From Helopsaltes ochotensis (Eukaryota > Chordata > Aves > Passeriformes > Locustellidae): DNA of 64,000 nucleotides. A program made the translations under genes and the position numbers. Position 1 is the first letter of the stretch. Each line of letters starts with the position of its first letter. Shown piece after piece: positions 56,101 to 64,000 of the stretch. The stretch spans positions 5,398-69,397 of the forward strand of contig VXBM01000680.1 in the NCBI GenBank assembly GCA_013400155.1. The letters run 5' to 3'. The notes under the pieces are model-generated. The model saw only the letters and a list, made by a program, of their open reading frames with translations. It did not search any database and was not told the DNA's origin.

Positions 56101-59100
56101 TATCTCTGAGCACTTGACTATCGTATAACCTTGCTCCCTCTCTGCACACAATGAGAAAGTCCTGATTTGGAAGCTGACATCAAGTATCTGAGAAAAGACA
56201 ATTTAATTTCCCATTCTCAAGGCTAAAGGATTAAAGATAGATCAGCAAAAGTATTTCACGTTTGGAAAACCGAACGAAAAAGCCTGAGGAATTCAGATTT
56301 CCCCGACGATATTGTTAAACACCACAAACCACATTTTCCTGATTGCTTCTGCAGAAGGACTGAGAGCTCTCTATCCTGGGATGAGTGCGAGCAAAATAAA
56401 AGGTATAGGGTGGATTTGAATATATACATTAAAAATAGAATTATTTTTTCCATATTTACCAATTAATAAGTAACCTGAAAGTCCACTGGACAAAACTAAA
56501 CAAGGGAAGGTGTTTTCCTTATTGAAAGCATGTTTAATCACTCTGCTGTGATAACAGCATGTGGATATGGTACAAGGATCAGGAATTTCAGGATAACTGC
56601 AGATTTGCAGAGATCCAGAAACAGTTGTATCCCAGAGCACTGCACATGAGCAATGTGAGGTGGAAGGAAGCACACTACATATTCTGCATGAACAGTGAAT
56701 TCCCTTGCAACAGGTTTGGCTTTTGCAGAAGCAGGGGATTTCCAAAGAGAACAGTAAAATAGGTCTGGGCAAGATTCGCAGAAGGTCTGCTGGGATTTCA
56801 GAACTGCTTTCCTTAAGTGTTTCCCTCCTTGCAAACATTGAAGTGCATGGGGCTTTGATGAAACTCCCTGACTGAGACAGGTACCACCAAATACCTCATT
56901 GTATTATATCTGTTAGTTCATTCTTAATAAATCCACCCAGGGATCCAAAGCACAACATCCCTTGTGTCCCACGTGAGGTTCTTGAATTTCAAATACCAGG
57001 TACTTAAAATTAATGACTTGCCGATGAATCAGAGATGAACCATAATGGCATGACATTAATTTCAAATTACTATAAATTCAAGAAAACCACAATCTTATTC
57101 TGGTTTGCAAACCAAAAAAAAAACCACAAACCCCAAACTCAATTGTTGTTTGTTTTGGATGAACCTCCTCTTTCACGGATGCAGCAGATGCGAATTCTGG
57201 ATGTGAATTTGCTGAATTTTGGGCAGGATTCTGAGTCCAGCTGGTCCTCAGCACCTGTGGGGCTGGGCTTTGGAAACCTCAGCCTCTGAGCATCCCCAGC
57301 TTGAAGCTGAGAGACACCAGCCCTCAAGATTAGGATGAATAATACTGGGGGCCAGAAGAGAAGGACTTTGTTTTGGAAGCAGCAGCAGCAGCTCTTACCT
57401 TTTCCAAAACACTTTCTTTTTAACTGTGCTTTTCCCCCCCGCCTCATTCTTTTCCCAGACTGCCTGACATTTAAATTGATCAAAGTTCCCTGTGAAGCAC
57501 AGCTCCTAAATTTCAGATAAATATAGCCACGCTGCTCTGCATTTGTTTGTTTCTCTCAGGTTGCAAACCTGCAGTGGAGACCTACTTATCCTGGAGCAGG
57601 GGGAGCTGCTGGTTTGTCACCGTGTGTTCAGCAGCCGGGAGGGAGCCGAGCCCTCTGTGCAGGATGTGGCTCTGCACTGCTCCCAAGAGAGGGTCCAGTC
57701 CTGCTCTGGAAACTCAGAACCAACCCAGCAGCAGCCCCCTTGTTGGCTGGAGGAGCCAGAGCAGCCCTGGGGTGGGCAGAAGGCACGTGGAGACACGATG
57801 CAGGGAGACAGACTGCACGGAGGGGAGGATGGAGATGGCCGTGGCTGAGCGTGGTGACGTGTCCAGCCCACGCTGACACACAGGAGGACAACCCTGAGCC
57901 CTTTGAGACACTGGGAAGCTCTGTGGCCTCTGGGGTATGGATGGAATCACGTGAAAGAGAAGGAAGGTCCTGCCCCTGCCCACACAACCACTCAGCCAGG
58001 TACAATTTATTTTGGCCTCCCCGTTAGCTGGGAAGTAAATGTGGCAATTACTTTGTACATTCAAAGTGTCAGAACCCTTTGGCACATTTCCCTGAAGCTA
58101 AATAATTAATGAAGGGCTCTGATTAGTGTGGATCTTGTAGAATCATCAGACAGTGTGGAGTGACATTCACTTCTTGATGCCTGAGACGGGGCTTTGTGCT
58201 GAGGCTTCCATCCTTTCCTGCAGCTGAAAGGGCACGGTCTGGGGTTTGTTCTGTAAAAAAGGTTTCTGCCCTGCTTTGTGCTTAGGCTGCCACAGACAAG
58301 AGCAGCCTTCAAAATATGAATGCTTTGCTAGTGATAGAAGATAAAATGCATTTCTTTTCCATTTTTCCATGCAGGAAAGACATCCTGCAAACGTAGCACT
58401 GAGCAACCCATTTCCCGCAGTGCCTCATTAGAGTCACCACATCTAAAAGGGGTTTTTTTCCCCCTCTTACTGACAAACAGGAGTCAACCAGAAGATACCA
58501 GGTGTGCCAGGGGTGAGGCTCAGATCCTGCAAACTCAGCCACCACAGCAGGATCTGGCTCCCGTAGCAGTGGGATTCCAGCTTGGCACTGGGTGGCAGAG
58601 CAAGCTGATGTCCCCGCAGGGTGAGAGCCCTTCTGATAAGAGACTCCTGCATGGGAGGTGTAGGAAGAGCTGGTGCCAGTCACTTTAGGTCCATTTTCTC
58701 CTACAATTCCTTTCTGAATCAATTCCCCACATGAAACACACCAGGAAGTTGTACTGAGCTGTGACACGCAGCTCTGTGTGAGCTGCTGCCCTTTTCGCAG
58801 CCCTCCCTCATTTTACCATCAAACTGAAAATAATCTGTTTTTTACCCTGAGGGAGAGAGGTTTTTACTAGGGAGGAGAGGGGCTGCCCAGAGAACACATG
58901 GAGCTATTACATGTGCAAATTTGGTATCTTTGGGGTCCTGAAGTGCAGAAGAAGATACAATCTTCACCTCTCCAGGGAGGAGATGAAAGTAAAGCAAAGA
59001 GTTTACATAAAAGCAGAACTCTTCTGATCCCAAATGCCACAGCCAGAGTGACACCAGCTCCAAAATGACCCTGCTCTGTCTCATGCATTTCACCTCTGAG

Positions 59101-61104
59101 CAGCACATTCACATGCTCAGGGATTATACTTTCAAACCCGTGCATCAACACCTCAAAAAGCTGCCTCTCCCTAGAGAGATTTCCTCCTCACACAGAGTTT
59201 TGTAAAAACAGGAGGTAAAGGACTCCTTGCAAGGAAAAGCAAATAGTTTGGAAATCATGTACTTCAAGTCTGTGCCTGGTTCTGTCTCATCCAGCATGTG
59301 TTTCCATGGAAGCAGAGGAGGAAACGGGCAGCCTGTGGCTGCAAATCACAGCAATCTCACTGCCTGCTCACGAGCCTGAAAAGACAAATGGATCATTAAA
59401 AATAAAAAAACACCTGAAATTTTAAACATCCCTTCTGATAGTAGATAGCTGGTATTTAGTGCTGCAACGTTCTCTTCAGGGACAGGGTTTCAAGTGCATC
59501 GCAGCTGAATGAAACCAAACTTGGGCTCATTCTCAGAGGAAACGGAGGATATGCCAAATAAAACGATTTTTGCTCTTTTGTTGGTCACACTGGTGTAGTG
59601 ACTGTGTGAGCACAGAGAATGGCAGCACAGCACACAAAGGCAGTTACATAAATGGAATTAAAAACATGTTTTCAGCATGGTTTGCAGGAGTAAAGAGAGA
59701 CCAAACTAAGGATGGTTTCGGAAATACAGATTGTTTAGGAAAAGGAAAAGTTTATCTGTTGATCAAATCTGATTCTGACCTCAGGAGTGAGTCTCCTGAA
59801 GCCAACCTGTCAGTCAGTCACTTGTCTTATCAACATGTCCTTTGAGCATAAACTTGTTTCTGACTATAACCATGAAGTTTTCCTAGCTTTAAACGAGCAT
59901 TTTGAGGCATCACTGCATCCAGAGAAAACACACAGCTCCTAACAGTTCGCAAGCCAGTTGCAAATGCACCTTGCTGCTGAGCCAGGCACATTTCACTGGG
60001 AGTAATTACCCTTTGTCACCAGGTAGGAGCTGCCTCTTGGCCAAAATGTGGCACTGGGTGACTTGTGATTAAGCTGGATCTACCTGGTGGCCTCGTGCCA
60101 GCTCCAAGCCAGGCACCAGGGCTGATCTGTGTGCAGCCATTACAGGATCAAATGCAAAATGTCCTTTCTGCACTTACCCCCCCTCAGAAAAACACGTATC
60201 TCTTTTACAGCAGCCTGCCTTGTCCCAAAAGGCTGCAGAATCTCTCACCAGTAGGTTTGGGTTTCTTTTCTTTCTTGGCTATCAGGCAAGAGAAATCAGG
60301 CACACTTAAAAAACCCTGCCAATTGGGAAACAGAGTTGCAGACTCCAGTGAGTTAAAAATCCTGAGTTTTTTAGTGTTTGGGAGATTTTCTCCCCACAGC
60401 TCTGTGTGCAATGGATTTGGAGCTGTTCTCTGTAGCTGCCTGAATGCTGAATTTCTGAACACTGTGGTCAATACGGTATTGAATAACGATACCTATGACC
60501 TAATGACAGCTCAGTGTGCATCTAGGACTTAAGTTTAGTAGATTGTTTTCAGGCAGAGAACAACAGAAATTGAAAGCATGGATCAAATCCATTTGAGTTT
60601 CTTAGAAACTACATGCAAACAGGGAAAGATGAGAGATAAAAATAAATCTACTGGGAAAAATGAAGAGATTGAGCTTGTACCAGGACTGACCCTATTTCCA
60701 GAGCCTGTAAAGATCCCAGAGACCTCAATACCAGCAGATCCCAGTGAGCAGATGGGAGTACCACAGAAGGTATCCTTCTTCCTTTAGAAGCCTGTGAACA
60801 CATGGCTTAAAGGGAAGGTGCACTGGACTGGTTTTCATCTCTGGCTAGTGCTTAATATTCTTCATCTCACCAGTGGAAATTGTCTGATGGTACTGGCTGG
60901 TGCCATGAACTGTGATAATCTGGGATTTTTCAAAAACATGGATATGAAATCATAATGGTTTGTGCATTATTATGATTTGATCAAACTGCAGTAGTGATTT
61001 GTGGGTTTTTTCTACCTATGCTATTGATAAGTGAGTCACTGAGTGTCCACTGGGCCCAAAAGCCTGAAGATGAAAGGCTCCTATGTCCTATTCCCAACTC
61101 CAAG

Positions 61105-61265
61105 CCCCCCAGGACATGCCTGGGAGTGTTCAAGTCCAACCTGAATGGGGCTTTAAGCAACCTGGTCTAGTGGAAGGTGTCCCTGGCCATGGCAGGGGGT
61201 TGGAACTAGGAGATCTTTAAGGTCCCTTCCAAACCTAACTACTCTGTGATTCTAGGAGTCTATGA
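61105..61265 (+). mobile_element. CR1 LINE 3' end
   Basis: Contains CCTGGGAGTGTTCAAGTCCA, GCAACCTGGTCTAGTGGAAG, GTCCCTGGCCATGGCAGGGG, TTTAAGGTCCCTTCCAAACC and CTGTGATTCTAGGAGTC. Confidence 0.88.
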
Positions 61266-63457
61266 AAAGGATCTGCAAGTTTTAAAACACGTGTAAGGAA
61301 AGGAAGGGCGCTGCAAATAAATTATTGGACCGAGTAGGAAGGAACTGAAAGGAGAGCAGAAAGCTGGTGCAGATGAGCCTGCACTAGGAGGACGTCAGAG
61401 AAGCATTTTGCTTCTAGACAGCCAGAGATATTGATCTGCAGTCACACAGCAGCACAGGCTGGACAGGAAGCATCATCAGAAATTGGCTGAGTGGAAAGGG
61501 AGAAACATGTCAATAAAATCAAGCCGTGTGTCAAAGGGAGGAGGAGGAGGAAGGAGGAGGCCAGCAGGGCAGCCTGTGCTGGAGCCATGGGTGTTTACCT
61601 CATGCTGTGTATCAGTGACCTTGAGGGTGGTGCCATTATCTAATGATGCCAAATTGTAGGAGGCACAGAACAAATTAATTACAAATGGGAGATTAGGCTT
61701 ACGGTCTGATAAGCAGCTCTCGGAGTTCAACGGAGAGAAGTTTTAATGAGATTAAGTGACAAAGCCATCACTTAGAAGGAAGCATTAAACTGACTACAGA
61801 CAAGGAGAAAGAACTGGGGGCGAAGACAGAGAACTATTAAAACCATCTGTGTTATTAAAAGAGGAGTAAACAAGGCCTGTGCCTCTCAGGGAGAAGTGGG
61901 GATGATAGTAAGGCGTGCTGGCACCGCCGGTGGGAACTGTTCCCATGAATGTATTGTATGAAGCATCTGAGTCAGACTCAGGGGGATATCGATGGGGAAC
62001 CCAGCACAAACTTGGGATTAACACCAGAAGCAAAGCACCTTCTGCCTTGGTATGAATAACTGCAAGCAAGAGCCTGGAGAAGGGGTCCAGGAGGAGTGGG
62101 ATATGGCAAAGGGTTGGAGATGGCTTGATGAAGAAGAGTTTTGCTTTGGCCCAAGAGCAAAAGGAGGAGGATACTGCGTGGTAGCAATCAAGGAAAGAAA
62201 CTGGCCAGCAGTTAATATGTCAGGCTCTTAAATAAGAACAGCTACTGCTAATGATGAATAATTAAAGCAGAGCACTTGGTCCTCAGGCCCTTGCGTAGTT
62301 CCGTAGTTCCGTTCCTCTAATGCACGGCAGAAGCATCATTTATAGTATGTGGCAGGAGGAATCTTGTGATCACAGGGACTGGCTCTGCCTCATCTCCTTC
62401 CAAACCCACTGCATCCTTCTCCACGAGCTATATTTAAAACCAAGTTCAAATGAAATGGGAATGGGGGGCAGCTTCAAAACCGACTGATCAGAGACCTGGC
62501 GTGTGGGGATTGGAAATGGTACCCTGTGTTTATGTTACCTGCAGGCAGTGGGCCGAAACAGTTCTGAAAAGGAGGAGAGACACATCTCCTTGTACAGCAT
62601 CAGTGGGCAGAGGTCTGCATGGCTGTGTTACAGAGCAAATGTTAGGCACGTTTCCTCATCCCTCCTCTCCGTGATGGGACAGGTGCTGTTGGGGTACTCG
62701 GGGCTGACTGGCATTGTCAGGCATGCAGTGACTCACTAACACACGGGTTTGCCAATTCTCACCTTTCAAATACATCTAAGTAAGGAAAAGGTTTGGGAAC
62801 AAAGCAGAGCAGACCCCAAGACTCCTCATTTTTCTCCCCTCTCCCTCACCTCTCCACTCACCACTTCACCCAAAGGGTAACACCATTGTAAGGGGACTGA
62901 AAAAAGAAACAGGCACCAGGCAAAGCAGGGCTGACCCTCAGACAACACAAAAAGGTGGCAATTCCTGCATTTAATAATCCTCCTCACACCGAGATCCATC
63001 CTGCAAGCTCTCCAAGGAAAGGACCTTACTGCCTGCTCTTATCTTGGCTAACAAAAGATCCTGATCTTGACTGGGTCTCCAGGCACTACATCTAAAATAA
63101 GATCTAAAAACAATAATCAGCCCAGAGCTTTCTTTTTCCTGAGAAATCAGGGAGCAATTTGTGCGTGTTAAGAAACACATCCAGCACTGCAGCCTTTCAA
63201 AGTCATCTGCTATTCCCTTGACTTCCCTTGCAATGCAGATTATCCAAATGCAGATCCCTGGGTGCCCTCTGATACACAATTCCAGTAAATATTTACATCC
63301 CCTCTCTTCCTATTTTGGGTCAAAATATGCTAAAAGGATACATAGGGGATGCCTCAGCATTTTACAGTTTCTTCACTTTGGTCAGCAAAAGTGAGATCCT
63401 GTGGGGGTGACAGCTGAAAGTGTGTTGCAATCTCATCTTTCTGGAAAGATTCAAACC

Positions 63458-63505
63458 CCTGCAGATTTAAAAAAACTGTTAACCCTGTTTTTTTAAATCT
63501 GCAGG
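63458..63505. repeat. Perfect 19-bp inverted repeat with 10-nt spacer
   Basis: Left arm CCTGCAGATTTAAAAAAAC (63458-63476) is the exact reverse complement of 63487-63505. The spacer TGTTAACCCT contains GTTAAC. No transposon terminus or terminal duplication is recognised around it. Confidence 0.85.
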
Positions 63506-64000
63506 CAGAGGGTTATATATACAGGTATGATATGGGTCTATGCCTGACTCAAATCGACAAATAGAGTCTGCAGCTCTGAACTCCAGCCTCGCCCACAGGG
63601 CAAAAGCAAAGCTCTCATCTGAATAAATCCTGAAAATCTCATCTGCCAGCATCGCCAAACCAGTGCAACAGCAACAGGAGCTGAAGCCAAGTGCTCTGAA
63701 TGTGTCCTTGCAGAATACCCAGGAGAGCACAGCTATATGTAACAGAGATATTTACACAGTGTTTGAGGCAACATTTCTACTCTTAGCAGACACAGAGGTG
63801 CCAGGAAATGATTCCACTGCCCAGGCAGGATTCAAACCACGGCACAGGCAGGCCTGTGAGGCCATGCTTATCACACTGATCTTTTTAACCCCCCTCTATG
63901 TAGCATCAAGCATGGGCTAGGTGACCACTGCTCATCCAGACACTCCTCCTAGCTGCTGCTGTGGGTTGTAGTGCAGGGAACACGATGCCTTGAGTGTTAG

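Larger units (their letters stand above)
48231..64000. other. Non-coding DNA upstream of RTN1-C; probably intron of the long RTN1 isoform
   Basis: No open frame here looks like the large acidic RTN1-A/B exons or any other protein I recognise. Known RTN1 structure places the C-isoform promoter inside the gene, so this is most likely intron (inference). It contains simple repeats at 48.4-48.6 kb, a tRNA-like unit at 49.5 kb, CR1 copies at 51.1, 52.7 and 61.1 kb, and a perfect inverted repeat at 63.46 kb. Stretches at 49.6-51.1, 53.1-61.1 and 61.3-63.4 kb hold no feature I can support. Confidence 0.6.

Noticed and set aside
57543..58085. Cluster of 100-137-codon frames on both strands, considered as a missing RTN1-A/B exon
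   Set aside because: The residues do not resemble the acidic long-isoform exons, and the frames overlap on both strands.

Overview
The window reads as a stretch of bird chromosome, most probably from a songbird (passerine). It carries one recognisable protein gene, RTN1 (reticulon 1), on the minus strand. The rest is intron or intergenic DNA sprinkled with short 5'-truncated CR1 LINE copies and solo LTRs of endogenous retroviruses. CR1 3' ends of this type, the lack of mammalian SINEs, and an LTR whose 3' part matches one I remember from songbird genomes support a bird. The species cannot be told from this sequence alone.

Gene layout. All seven exons of the short RTN1-C isoform are present, and each is bounded by AG/GT splice sites. 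The coding exons are, in transcript order, 47842-47902, 35162-35369, 34105-34243, 33197-33266, 32779-32825, 32628-32686 and 31817-31859. They sum to 627 nt, giving 208 residues plus a stop, the length I know for RTN1-C. The first exon carries the RTN1-C-specific 20-residue N-terminus. The other six encode the reticulon homology domain, which all isoforms share. The 3' UTR runs to about 31.03 kb. A CpG-rich promoter region lies around 47.2-48.2 kb. The large exons of the longer RTN1-A/B isoforms are not seen and should lie beyond 64 kb, so 48.2-64 kb is probably an intron of the long isoform.

Region by region. 1-31 kb lies downstream of RTN1; I see no gene in it, only unique AT-rich DNA with CR1 pieces, seven solo LTRs and one 689-base assembly gap (13028-13716). 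31-35.4 kb holds the compact block of shared RTN1 exons, the first of which sits in a CpG-dense patch. 35.4-47.8 kb is the first RTN1-C intron, with CR1 pieces, one solo LTR and a pentanucleotide array. 47.8-48.2 kb is the RTN1-C first exon and promoter, flanked by a 56-base A run and a 28-base T run. 48.2-64 kb is non-coding, with a degraded tRNA-like unit, three CR1 copies and a perfect 19-bp inverted repeat at 63.46-63.51 kb.

No undescribed protein system is visible. The most useful leads are overlapping upstream ORFs in the RTN1-C leader, the internal CpG island, the retroelement insertions whose target-site duplications can be read directly, and several inverted repeats.
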